Shown piece by piece: positions 27,389 through 39,600 of a DNA stretch of 64,000 bases. Both the position numbers and the translations under genes were made by a program. Where the stretch lies: the NCBI GenBank assembly GCA_038503075.1, contig JBCAML010000008.1:1860001-1924000 (forward strand), read 5' to 3'. The notes beneath the pieces are model-generated. The model saw nothing but the letters and a program-made list of their open reading frames with translations, was not told the DNA's origin and ran no database searches. Positions within the stretch are counted from its first letter, which is position 1, and each line of letters starts with the position of its first letter. Origin of the DNA: Gyromitra esculenta. Taxonomy: Eukaryota > Ascomycota > Pezizomycetes > Pezizales > Discinaceae.

Positions 27389-28412
27389 ATGTTGGCCCTC
27401 GACTTCTCCTCGTTGACTTTTGTTGCCTTGGCAATTATTGGTGGTGTCTCTGCTCAGACTGCTAGCGGTTATCAACAGGTTTGCCTCTCTGGAACCCTTA
27501 TAATAAGATAGCATACATTGATATCGATACAATTTACTTAGTGTGGAGGTCTCAACTTCTCTGGACCCACTGTTTGCGTGAGTGGATATCACTGCGAGAA
27601 GCTCAACGACTGGTACTATCAATGTCTCCCTGGAGGTGCTAGCGGTACTACTGTGGCAACAGTTACTGCTACTCCTACTTCTTCCAGCTCTTCTGCTCCA
27701 GGCACTGGCACTGGCACTTCGAGCCCAACTGCAAGTGGGACTGGACCAGGCGCTACTCTTCTGCCAAATTACTACTGGATCCGTGCAGTTGTTGACCCGA
27801 ACTTCCATAAGTATTTGCAATCCTCCACCCCTCGTACGAATACCAGTCCCCATATAATATAAACCGTTGTACCTAAACACCATGCTAATACTCTTCAAGG
27901 TACGGCTTCTGATGCGGTCATCAATGACGCATCCACGGCTGGGCAGTTTAACATCGTAAACGGTCAACTAGTTCAGTTGATCAACACCAGCGGTACGCTT
28001 CTCTATGCACATGTTACCACAAGGGCCGATTCCACCGTGAACAAGCTCTTGGTTACTTGGGCCACGACACCCGATACTTACGGAACATTTGCTTTTCAAG
28101 GTTCGTTATGGACAGCCGGCTTGTTATAGCAGCTCCAGCTCCTACCAAGCAGCTCCTCCAAGCCCCTGGCTGACCAACAAGGTGACACCGTGACTTGGTC
28201 TACACCGTCAATTACGAGGCAAAATATCGCGGCGTGGTTGGTATGCGAGAACCAGAGGCTCTATGCTAATTTGGGAGCATACGCGTACATGACGCCGGCC
28301 GGCTGCGCTGATCAGACGGTATGGAATTTGGAATGGCTCAGTCTGATACAAAGTTATGTACTAACAATATTGATAGATTCATTACTACAACGGGGCCACT
28401 GCAGTTGTATAA
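27389..28412 (+). CDS. Secreted CBM1 protein with an uncharacterised C-terminal domain
   Basis: Five exons (27389-27478, 27542-27833, 27900-28100, 28182-28318, 28377-28412) join in phase to 251 aa. Residues 1-22 are a signal peptide. Residues 28-60 are a family 1 carbohydrate-binding module with four cysteines (31, 42, 48, 58), the QCGG motif and the aromatic cluster WYY (54-56). The first intron splits the CBM exactly before its first Cys. A Ser/Thr/Gly/Pro linker (about 61-103) leads to a domain of about 145 aa containing [35 protein letters not shown] and finally GCADQTIHYYNGA. No catalytic family is recognised. The architecture implies an extracellular protein bound to cellulose or chitin, acting as a wall or plant-polymer accessory. 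The activity of the C-terminal domain is unknown. Confidence 0.88.
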
Positions 28413-30124
28413 CTTCAGTTGGAATAAAATATCACGATCTGGTAAAGAGGTCTTTGCGATGTATTTAGCTGGGTTTTCTTTCCCCTGGATAAAGCCAGCA
28501 CATGCAGTAGAATCTGTGGCAATGTAATAGTTGATACGTCAGATCCAAACCTTATTATATACCTCCAAAATACGTCCTTCTAGCCTATAAATCCTATAAC
28601 GTGAATTAGTCTCCAAGTGAATTTACACAATGCACACTAAACCTAGCCCGGACTTTTTTACGGCTACCCCTTAGCTCATCTTTCAAGCATGAACAAGAAG
28701 CAAAGGGTATTCATACCTTAGGTCACAGAGAATAGTAATAATTGCTTTTTGCTTGAAGACGTTGGTGTTGGTCCGCGTGCACACAAATGCTGCATGTAGG
28801 TCAGAGCAAAAGACTTTTGGTCAGTGATCGAACCAATACTTAACCAATTAGCAGAGTTATGCTGTTACGTTCAATGCAGTTCCCTTTTGACTATAGTACA
28901 ACTCCCCTGGCAGCCAGAACACAGATTATCTCCCGCTTTGATTCCCCAAACACTCTAGTGGCGTGCGGGGTACAGTATGCAGGATAATACACTCCTGCAA
29001 GTCGGTTAACGAGTTAGGCTTGGATGAGATAAGAGAGACAACCACTGTATACGTACAGTACCCAATTAAGTAAGGGGAACTTTTCAGACAAACGCAATCT
29101 ATTTTGTTTTTTTTTAGATAGCTATAGGTACATGTATGCTAATAAAAGTTACGCTCCTCATACTCACTCACTCGTTTCTCACAGATTAAAGTGTCTAAGC
29201 ATTCGGACTTGGCCACCAATCAAAATAAAGATTCCTACAGCCTCGGTAATCAAGTCGCCGAAAAAGTCTAAGAGTGTATGAGAACTGGCGGAAACCAGTG
29301 TCATGAGGGATTAGAGAACCTTATTAAAGAGAATTCAAATTCGATCGTCACAATTAGATCAGACGAATTAATCCCCGACTGGAAATATAAGTTATTCACA
29401 TAATCGTATAAGCCACCGTTAAATTTATAAACACTAATGCTAGCCAAACCAAAATTATCCAAGGTGCATATGTTCGTGGTATTAATTAATCCTGATTTTT
29501 CGGTGTTAGGGAGTGCTCCCAAGAACCGTAGCTGGGATTGGTCTGAATAGCCCCAATCCTCTGATTTGGCTCATAACCTAATCACGGAACGGGTGTCGAT
29601 TATTACCGGTTTGTAGAGATAGTCATTTATAATCGTCCCCAGTCCAAAGCACAGCTCTTTATATCCCTGTTAAAACATGATATATTTTCCTGTTCTTCGC
29701 AAGGGGCCTGGGGGCAAACTCAATTGATTGCCTTACAGATGGCGAAAATATTACCAGCATTACTCACCGAGCTTAAGTGCTCATATAGTGATAATGGGGA
29801 GATTTTGCAACGGGGTCTGGGGTGATCGATCTAGTTGGTGAAAAATAAATCTTGAGTGAGGGTTTGGGGAGGTTGCGCAAGTAATGTACGCTTTGAGAGG
29901 GGAAACAAGGTCTCCACACCGGGTGTATCCACTAGTGCCATGAATGGTGTCCGGTCAAATTTGTTTACTCTACTCTACATGCTCCTAGCTTTGTTTATTT
30001 CTTCTATGGTATTCATGAACTCTTCGTCGCACTAATTTAATGTAAAAAGATAGTCTGCATTTTCCTTGAGCTTTTCCAGTTCTGTATTTTCCCTGCCACT
30101 TCCCTGCTATCACCGCGCGCGTAG
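28413..30124. other. Intergenic, no gene recognised
   Basis: AT-rich. Frames are all under 75 codons and not protein-like. The block ends at the TA target site of the MITE. Confidence 0.5.
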
Positions 30125-30126
30125 TA

Positions 30127-30553
30127 CCGTTATATTTGGCGGGTAAAGTAGGCCCATGGGCTTAAAGTAAAGCAGTGAAGAGAGGGCGGCGGAGAGAGCC
30201 AATCAGATATATCAGCACTGACTCCGTTGAAGCAGGAAGGCGCTGGCAGTAACCCCAACTCTGGGGTTCCAATTGGGTTGTTCCCACGCCTTCTTTCTCA
30301 TTACTTTACTCATGTCGCCGAATTGCTATTGCTTTCTCTGTCCAGGAAATAGGTCTGTATCCTTACGCAAATAGGAAACTTATCAGCGTGGCGACCAAGT
30401 TCTTGGTTACTCCCTCCAAAAACTAACCTACCATAGCTGCTTGTCTTGCCGGGTGATTTTTGTGGGCAGATCTACTTCTATAAAAGGGAATGCAATAGCA
30501 ATCCGGCGACATGAGTACTTTAAGTCCACGGGCTTACCCGCCAAATACAACGG
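30127..30553. mobile_element. Complete MITE with TA target duplication
   Basis: The terminal inverted repeats are 30127-30169 and 30516-30553. Both read inward from CCGTTRTATTTGGCGGGTA through a GGGCTTAAAGTA or GGACTTAAAGTA block, with one 5-bp insertion in the left arm. A TA dinucleotide flanks each end (30125-30126 and 30554-30555), the target choice of Tc1/mariner/pogo-type transposases. The 427-bp element has no coding capacity and so depends on a transposase elsewhere. The fragment at 1-99 is a second copy. Confidence 0.85.
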
Positions 30554-30555
30554 TA

Positions 30556-31849
30556 ACTTCCCCGCAGCCTAGTACGCACTTCGCTGCGAGACCTCACTGG
30601 TGCTTTGTTAAATCTCTGATGTATCATCTACCATATCACTTCTCCCAGATTACTGCAAACCGGGAAACTACATCTACTTAGGAAGATCACAAGATAGTTA
30701 GTACGAAAGTGTAGTATCACTTGCAATTACAAACGATCGGTAGCGCCATGCATCGGCCAGGCGCTATACACGCCATGCACGCGTACGGCCCTCAGATTAG
30801 CATCTACATATCAATGATTATAGAGCCACAGGTATTTCCCAAACATACCCAACTTTTAAGCATCAGTACCGTAAGACTTGGATAAATACAGACCGTTGCC
30901 AAGAGGGTGGCTTTTAGGATACTATTCCAACTAAAGGAGAGACACACGGATTTGGAGGTCTTTTCGCTGCGAACAAACTCCAATAACTTCTGCTGAGCCG
31001 TCTCCCTCCTCCTGATGTGTTGTAAGTTGTCCTAGAGTGGGAGATATAACACCCCCAAACCTTCCTCTTGGTAGCGGCCTAGATTTATCCAAGTTCTACG
31101 GTATATCCCCCACCGTTAAGCTACTTGAGCTGTAATTAAAACCCCGGAATGTGGTTACAGCCACGCGCCTCTCGCAAATCTTAACCCGATGCAACTCAAC
31201 ATCTAGGAATCTTTCTCAGAGCTAATCCAATATTTTATATTACATAGCTAATTATTATGATTTTTACTTTGGCCATTGTTGACTTCGTTGTCGTTGAACT
31301 GTGGGAAGCGCGTGTGTAGTCTATTCCAGATTTTTAGTTACAACCCAAGTCGTACACCCAAATCCCTACTAGGTAGACCTTACCATCTTTTAATCAGCTC
31401 ATCTTGGTACGGTATCTGAATTGCCCACAATTCATATACTTCTCTAGGCGCTCATTTCGGCAAATACCCCCCTGCTCCAGCTATATGTATCTTTAGTTAT
31501 AGCCGCGACTCAACTGAACTAATAACTTACCCCTTGAAGAGTTATGCTTATCCTACCCTCGCCATCAACTCTAGCTACACGCAATTCTTCGCATTCTATA
31601 TTTATGCGAGTAGCCGGCCCAATCACACTCCATGGTTTTGGAAGAAACATTCCACGCGAGCAGGCATGCACTCTTGATGATAATTGCTCTCTTTTTGCCA
31701 TGGCCTATTTGTTAAATACCAATTGAGCCACTATATATCCGCTTCTGCTCCATCTCCGGGCGAGAAAAGGCTACCAGAATAGATCGAATGCCCATGTAGT
31801 ACTAACCGAGGGGATAATACCCCGGAGTTCTTCCCTGGTATCTGCTTAA
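30556..31849. other. Intergenic, no gene recognised
   Basis: No coding-like frame or clear repeat between the MITE and the inverted repeat at 31850. Confidence 0.5.
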
Positions 31850-31984
31850 GTACTTGCCTACCAGGAGAAGAACCCGGAAACAGGGGGGGGTGTAGCTTTA
31901 ATACCAATAGCATCGGGCATGGGTCCGTAGCATACAAAGCCACACACCCCATGTTTCCGGACTCTTCTCCTGGAGGACAAGTAC
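31850..31984. repeat. Inverted repeat with 41-44-bp arms
   Basis: The arm 31850-31893 and the reverse complement of 31944-31984 share CCAGGAGAAGA, CCGGAAACA and GTACTTG with a few substitutions, around a 50-bp loop. Weaker similarity extends inward. It may be a small foldback element or MITE remnant. It lies about 280 bp upstream of the alpha-galactosidase start. Confidence 0.75.
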
Positions 31985-32264
31985 TATCGATGTCAGCAAG
32001 ATCTGAAGTCCTAAGATTTACATTTTTGCGCGGGGTACAGCCTATCACTATCTCCGACGGTTTTTTCTACACTAAACCTACAGGGCAAGGAGGTTCTATA
32101 GCCGCAAGTACTGGTCGTTGAGAATTACCGTATTTTTGCCGTTGCGATTAGCCTTCAAAAAACATGTTCGTGACAATTCATAGCGAATATGGTTCACTTT
32201 AAATAGCCAGCCACCAGCCATTGAAAACAATTCTTTACCAGTCCGCTTTTTTCGGTCATTGATC

Positions 32265-33959
32265 ATGATGCGCTCAGTTATGGGAACCCGTTCGCTACCT
32301 GTGCTTTCACTCTTTGCATTGACTGTCAATGTCTTGACGGTCAATGGCCTTATCCCCAGAGATGGAAAAACTGGAAGGCTTCCAGCATTAGGATTCAACT
32401 CGTGGAACGCGTTCGCTTGCGATATCCACGAGGATAAGTTCCTAGTAAGCATTCCCGTTGAGTCCAATTCGTTTAAGCTATAATTCTAGGACCATTTCCT
32501 CCGCTAACCACTGTCAAACGTAGATCGCAGCGCAAGAGATTGTTGATCTAGGACTAAAGGATGCTGGATATGAGTACGTCAACATCGACGATTGTTGGTC
32601 TCTTGATGGTCGAGACAATGCCACCAATCGCATCCGTTACGATCCTGCCAAGTTCCCCGACGGAATCAGTGGCACAGCAACTAAAGTCCACGCATTGGGC
32701 CTGAAGTTGGGGATCTATTCCGATGCCGGGACCGAAACCTGTGCCGGTTATCCGGGGTCTCTCGGATATGAAGAGATTGACGCCAAGACGTTCAACGACT
32801 GGGGTGTTGACTGTAAGTCTCAGTTGATATGCAGAAATTGTGGAGAAAACGGCTTGCTGACAAACTGCGCAGACTTGAAATACGACAATTGCAATGTCCC
32901 CACAAATTGGACTGACAAATATCAGTATTGGCCCGAATACTGGTACGGAACCTACGAAGATCAGGTTGGCGGAACCCCTGCTCCTCCAGGATACGACTGG
33001 TCTAAATCCAATACAACCATCCGTTATAACTACATGAGAGATGCCTTAGCGCACCAGCCAAGGACTATCTTTTATTCTTTGTGTAACTGGGGACACGCGC
33101 ACGTTGAGCAATGGGGTAATAAGACGGGCCAGAGCTGGAGGATGTGGGGTGACATCGTCCCGATTTGGGCTGGCAAAGAACAATGGTCGTGGGGAATGAG
33201 TAAGTCAATGAACCCCCCGCACAATTAACTGTAGTACATACTAATTTTGTACAGTGCCAATCATCAATCATGGCATTTTCTTTCTCGAATATAGCAATTT
33301 CTTTGGGCACAACGATTTGGACATGCTTGAGGTCGGAAATGGGAATTTGACGGCTGAAGAAACGAGAAGCCACTTCGCGATCTGGTCCGCACTCAAGTCA
33401 CCATTACTTATTGGCACCCCAGTAAGTGGCCCCTCTACATATTTCCTCGCTAAATTAGCCACTAATGTTGCTTCCATAGTTGGACACTATCAAAGACGAG
33501 GATCTTGCCGTTCTGAAGAACTGGGAGCTCCTCGCTTTCAACCAGGATGACGTCTGGGGCGCACCTGCTCTTCCGTACAAATGGGGCATCAATCCTGCCT
33601 GGACATGGAATCAGACTTATCCCGCGGAATACTACTCTGGTGGTTCAAAGCGTGGAATTCACGTCTTCATGTTGAACACTCTAAACCAAACCGTCACCAA
33701 GACTGCAGACTTCGACGAGATCCCGGGTCTCGATAAGAGAAAGAAATATGAAGTCCGCGACATGTGGACCCATAAAAAGATCGGGAACTTCCAGAAGAAA
33801 CTCGATGTCAAACTTAAGGCCCATGATACAGCAGCTCTGTTAATTACTGAGGTCGGTGGCAACCATCCGTTCCCGTACCCAGGGAAGTTGCCGAAGCCAG
33901 ATATCTACAAGTCAAAACCAAAGAGATGGCTTCCTGCCGTGCCCGAAGCCAAGGTTTGA
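32265..33959 (+). CDS. Secreted GH27 alpha-galactosidase
   Basis: Five exons (32265-32444, 32524-32812, 32873-33199, 33255-33421, 33480-33959) join in phase to 480 aa. An N-terminal signal peptide (about 1-28) is followed by [15 protein letters not shown], the family entry motif. The catalytic nucleophile is Asp161 in DYLKYDNC, a motif built across the second intron. Asp250 in SWRMWGD fits the acid/base. [13 protein letters not shown] and [10 protein letters not shown] follow in the expected order, and a C-terminal beta domain closes the protein. The enzyme hydrolyses terminal alpha-1,6-galactose from melibiose, raffinose or galactomannan outside the cell. Tandem ATGs at 32265 and 32268 make the exact start uncertain by one codon. 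The gene looks complete and functional. Confidence 0.95.
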
Positions 33960-35706
33960 GTTACCAACGTCAAGTGCGGGGTTTCGTGAGTTGGACGGTT
34001 GGTGGCTGTGGTGATGGTAGCGACATGATCAAAGGAGGCCTGTTGCTATTTCTCTAGGCTTAAAAGGAATGTTTTTAACTACTTATTATATCCCAGAAAT
34101 TCGAATCTTTACCCAGCACTAGATAAACTATACTATTCCCGAGTGACCATTTATGACTATAACCATCCAGTAATTTGTGATTACCTTTCTCTTGACAAAT
34201 GAATCCCATTGTGTCAGCCGCAGTCATGGTGACGCCGAATACCGACCAGGGATAACACCCCTGGTCACAACTTACTCACAGCCCCAAGGAACTCACAAGA
34301 AATCTCGGCATGTAAATCATTGCCGGTGGTGGACTACAGATCCCAAGTGACATTGCATACCGATGGCCAACACAGCACTTAGGTACTTAGTCACGCTGTG
34401 GTAAGGCAAAGTTCGTGTTACCACCCAATCGGGTGAAATACAACATACCACTCAGCCGATCTTGGGAAAAATATGTGCAATTCAGTACTCGGATACCGCA
34501 TGAAGAACCTAAAAATGCATGTTCTAGGCTGAGGTTTCTGGTTGGCTGGACCTAGCTATATCGACTTGCTGATTGGTCAACCTAATACGCTTGTTTTCAG
34601 ATTCTTCGTGATGTATCCGAGTGCTCTTTTTGTGCACAAGATATGCAGATGCAGCCCATTCCACAGACATCTAGCAAAGAGCCAATGAGCAAACAGCATC
34701 GCAAGACTCAGATTGCGACTTCTGCAACACCGTCAATTCTGTCACAAACATTTAAAGTTGTATCTAAAACAGTTCAGTGAGGTCATTTTCTACAATGTCT
34801 CCATGTTGCACTTACTAGCGCTAGCGCTAGGCCAAGACGTTGGATTAAGCTTGAAGCTGAGGTAGAATTGTCTCTTGGGTATCTGTTTTTCCGTTTACCG
34901 ACAGCCGTATTCCCTTTTAGAGATCCTGAGCTGCATGAGCTCACGGGATCTTGTAGCTTGTAGCTTGCGTCGGCGCCTGAGTGTAGCCTTGAGCCTTATC
35001 AGTTACATAATGTAGAACTTTGGCAGAACGTGTGTGTGATATGACCATCAACATGCGTGTGGCAAGAACCTTCAATCGAAGGATGGAGAACTTGTTTGAG
35101 TGATATTTTGTATCCACCATGAGTAACATTAACTCAGCTGGGCGCGCCATCGATATCTGTATCCAATCGGTACAATATGACTTTTTTTGACTGCCTAAAC
35201 TACTGCAATTGAGTTCACAAATGCTGCACAAGGTACTTCTAGGTACTTATTTGATGAGGACCGAAAAGCCTCGCCGATTATCGTCCAATCGCATCCTGAT
35301 GACGACAGGAGGCTGAAGGTTTAAAAGCTTGGCCTAGCATGGGATGCCCAAAGTGCGGGGAGGTGCAAAAAAGGTGCAGGGTAAGCCTGCATGTTGTCAC
35401 ACTCCGCCAATCAGTAAGTGAAGATCATTGAAGACAATTCATGTCATTATTCCAGCCCAAGACTAAATAAAATACACATACTCCATGTACTATGTATTTC
35501 CTCCCGCGGCCCATACTATTAGATCAATCTCATACAATTATATTACATTTGAATTAACAATACGCATGTCAGTCGTTAAATACATTGCGAAAAAGCCTCA
35601 TGAAAATAAACCTGCTTCTTCCTATTTAAGCAGTCCTATACCAGTTTGCCCTGGGATCGCCGAGGCAATCACCGATTGTAACAACTATGGTCAGTTAGTA
35701 ACATAT
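33960..35706. other. Intergenic between GH27 and CE4 genes
   Basis: The 3-prime flanks of two convergent genes. Small palindromes occur (an ACCAGGG..CCCTGGT hairpin near 34237-34265, a GCTAGCGCTAGC stretch near 34816). No gene was seen. Confidence 0.45.
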
Positions 35707-36679
35707 CTATTGATGAGATGACGTGGGACAGTCGGTATCAAACATACATTTGTAGCCGGCGGCCTTGAACTTCTGCACCATGTACGGTGCCAGGTCTTGC
35801 GCAGTTACTTGGTGGATATCATGAGCAATTGACAGATAGTTATTAGAACCTTTTGCCATTGCGTTGTCGACGTTATTTTTCGCTACTTGAATATTGTCCA
35901 GTTGATTGTAATCGTCGGTGTCGAGATCAAAGTAACAGACATGGTACCCCATACTGGCCATGATCCCTGGACAAGCGCCAGTACAAGATGAATAGGGTGG
36001 TCGCATATATGTTGGGTATTTCCCCAAGATTGACATGAAAGCCTGCTCGTTTCTACCCATTTCAGTGCGAACGCCATCTTCGCTCAAGGTCGAGAGGTCT
36101 TGATGTGTCCAACTAGAGGACAGTCGTCAACAAAAATACGTTGGTAATATCAAAATCGAAAACTTACGTATGAGAGGCAACCTGATGTCCCTCAGCATCC
36201 ATTCGTTTGATTACATTAGTCCAAGCTGGCGTTTGATCGATAGCACCTTTGTCAAGGTTATTTCCACTGAAAATAGGAATGTGTTACTTATGGTGGTTTG
36301 GAAATGAAACAGAGTGATAGAAAACATACGTGACAAAAAATGTGACCACCACACCCTGGCCCGCGAGATAGTCCAAAAACCCATTGGTGTATCTAACATA
36401 GTTAGCCATGAGCTCAAGTGTGCGGTTTCAGAGTCTTACAGGTATGGGCCGTCATCAAAAGTCAAAGCGACAGTTCCAGGAGCTGCGCAATTGTAGATGC
36501 CCCCACCTCCTAAAGACATGTAAGTAAACCAATGAGTGGTATTCGGAGGTATGCATTGTTGACTTACCGTAAAGGACACTGCCGAATTGGGGCCTATCCT
36601 GACGTTTCTCAATAGGACTCGCAAAGACCGGCGAGCTCAGCGTCAACAAAGCCGCCAGGGTGAAGCTGGTAAAATGCAT
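35707..36679 (-). CDS. Secreted polysaccharide (chitin) deacetylase, CE4/NodB
   Basis: Five exons (36679-36568, 36509-36440, 36392-36330, 36266-36168, 36112-35707) join in phase to 249 aa. Residues 1-20 are a signal peptide and KR at 25-26 is a possible processing site. All five NodB motifs are present: TFDDGP (54-59), SHTWTH with metal ligands His114 and His118, RPPY (152-155), DTDDY (180-183) and LSIAHD with His212. The metal triad is therefore complete. The family removes N-acetyl groups from chitin or chitooligomers, giving chitosan in walls or masking chitin from host receptors. The C-terminus is short and ends CPTSSHQ. No CBM or GPI signal is seen. Convergent with the alpha-galactosidase. 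Confidence 0.94.
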
Positions 36680-39600
36680 GGCTTGAAGTTTGCGCGGTGA
36701 TATTTATTGATGAGAGTAGCTGATGTGCAAAGCTATGAGATTGCGATTGAAAGAATGACCTTCGAGTTCGGGGAGACAGGCGGGCTTTTAAATGTATTCC
36801 AAGCAACCAAGTAGATGTACAGTAATATTCATAAAAGAGGAAATCAGAGACAACTCAGCAACCTAGGACTCCCGCCCAGACAACCAAGACCTAATGTACC
36901 TGGGATTTTTCTTGGTCTCGCAGTAGTGTCGAGAGGCTGAGGACCCAAACGGGACATACTCGTGTTGGTGAAAGGGAGTGTCCGGTGATTCTCTGACTCC
37001 AGCGATTTAGTGCGTCTCTCTCCAACAAAACCTTGCAATTTCATAACTAGCACAGAATTCTTATTTGTGATCGTCGGTTGTACTGGGACTCTGTCACGGA
37101 TAAGTGCGAGCCTTTCGCGCTTCACTAAGATTAGTAACCGTTAGTGAGCACGAAAGTTGGTGATGTCTCGGTCAAGCGTCACAGCTCGGATTGAGGCGGG
37201 GATACGAATGATAACAATCGGTTAAGGTCCGGAACCGTGATCTGGAAAGGCCTTCATCGTACGGAGGACGCCAGCCTGGACCTTGAACTGATCACCGGTA
37301 TGGTGGCTTCGAGACGACATCATGGGCTTATGTGACTAGCGATGTGCGCATAGACAAATGCACCCCCCGGCAATGCCAAGTGGTTGAGTTTTTTTATGGA
37401 GATTCCTTTGTGCAGGAAAGTGGATTCACAACTTTGCTGATAGCCAATGACACAGGCAAGGCTGATCCGTCTGATAGGGGATGTGCCAAGCACCTTCGCA
37501 GAAGCGCAGCGGCCTGTATCGGCTATCTGTACTACAAGTAATCCGCGGAAAATCGTTCATAATACAAATTCGCAATATTGTGATCAACCGAACTGCATGT
37601 GTGATCAAGAAAAAGGTGCGTTTTGGGGGTTTTAATGAGGTAAATGACGTTGAATTCCCGAAAATAGGTACAACTCAGAACCCTTGTACTCCCTTAGTCC
37701 TGAAAATCACTTTCTCTGAAGAAGCCGCAAGCTTAGAAAGGGGGCCTCAGCGACTACATAGAGCCTCTAATCATGGTATAAACCGTTTGGTTTTCCAAAA
37801 TAGTAACGAGTCAAATAATTTGTTTCTCTACTTCTGGCGAGAACCCCTGCCAAGGAGAAATTTTGCGTTACTGATCACAATCCCAAAACACACTGTATCC
37901 GCGCTTCAGCCGTGGCTTTGGACGTCGCTCGGACTTGGGATCTAAAAACAACCTGTGAAGCCGTTCAAGATTCAGACTCTCCTTTACCATTCCGCCCAAG
38001 GGAAGTTTTCGACGAAATACGCTTTTGGTCCCGAAATTGATAGGCTACGTACGAGATGAGTGAGATGAGATCTATCCAAATTCAATTTAGGCTTGCCAGT
38101 CTCATCCCTATACCAAGCTCGAACAAACCGAGATCTAAACATAAGTCAGATACTTCGATCAACACCATCCCAGCATTACGCCAAAACTACCCATTGCGCG
38201 ATAAGCTAGACATCACCGTGAGGAAACCTAGGCCTTCTGCTTAAGAGACTTTCTTCTAAAAAAGTGTTATCCCACACTTTTTCCCGGATTAGCTCACGCT
38301 CGGACATCAGATATTCGCTGTTGTGAATCTAGTTATGTATCGCCTAGAGACCACAAGACCAAAAAAGAAAAAGAAGGAATGCCTACGTGGAGGTATTCTA
38401 CTATCTATGACTTTGGTTCCTTCTTTACTCCCCTGGATCCCCCACCCCATAATCAATTCTTCACGACACGCAAATCCAAAAACTCTTACTAGTTAGTCCA
38501 AGTCTAACCAACGGTTTATCTAATCATTAAGCTCACAGAATGCTGCGTTCTCGTTACTGACTAATATGTTATTCGATTCTCAGACATCAATAAAGCCCAG
38601 TAACCCATGCTACGCAAAATAGCTTAGCAGTTCAATACTAACATAAACTTACAAACTATCATCACGATGCGGAAATTGGCTACCTCGCCAAGTAGTTCCT
38701 GCGGACACGAGTACCACCTAGAATTCGGCCGATAGGTAACAGTTTTACATCACCGGTACCATTTGAGAAAGCCACGCTCCGAGCTGGCAACTAGCTAGAC
38801 TGTGCCAAATATTTAAGAAACCTTTGTTTCAGTGGGCTGCATGCATGCAGGTCTCTTATTGAGTCTCTGAGGAACTACACAAATGACTTATTAACTTGCA
38901 TCTCCTTTTTTGCTCCCGTGCTTGAGTCATAATAGGCGATGCTAGATTTGAGATATTTAGTATAGGGGCTAAAAATAATAATTTGAAGCGCAATAATAGA
39001 CCGATAATTGATATTAGCGACCAATTTCCGACATGCAAACCTCCCTCATACAAGCACCCCCCCAACTGGTGGTAAAAAGCCCTCAAACGCGATGAGCTGG
39101 TTGCCACAACCTGCAAACCAATTTTTGTAAATAAAAACCACCGTGCTACGCTAGTAAGCGGCGAAATTAAAAGCCAGGCAGGGTATGGCGCATGAATTTA
39201 ATAAAAGTTAGGATGTCAATACACCCTTAGCCAAAAGAAATACTGAGAATTACCTGCGTAGTAGTGAGAAATACGCTGAATTTTTGATGGCGGCGCTTGG
39301 TGCCCGTCCAATGGCTTCATAGTTGGGTACGTACTGACTCTTCCAGATTCACCAACGATCGGACGTAAGCCACAGATCAGACTACAACACAAAATATAAC
39401 CATAGTTGCGGCCCCAAACTATTTTCCTTAAGGGAGTGTTGACATATGTACATCCTTACGTCTCATTAAACTCACGCGCCATAGGTTCAGGTACTTATAC
39501 AGTTACGGTTATAGCTAGCACGTTAATGAGTTATTTATTATTTATTATTTAACTATTTCAATAGGCACATGCTCATGTTAATGGCTACATGTAACTCGAA

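Noticed and set aside
37481..37945. 154-codon plus-strand frame
   Set aside because: No domain or codon pattern, and surrounded by stops in repeat-like AT-rich DNA.
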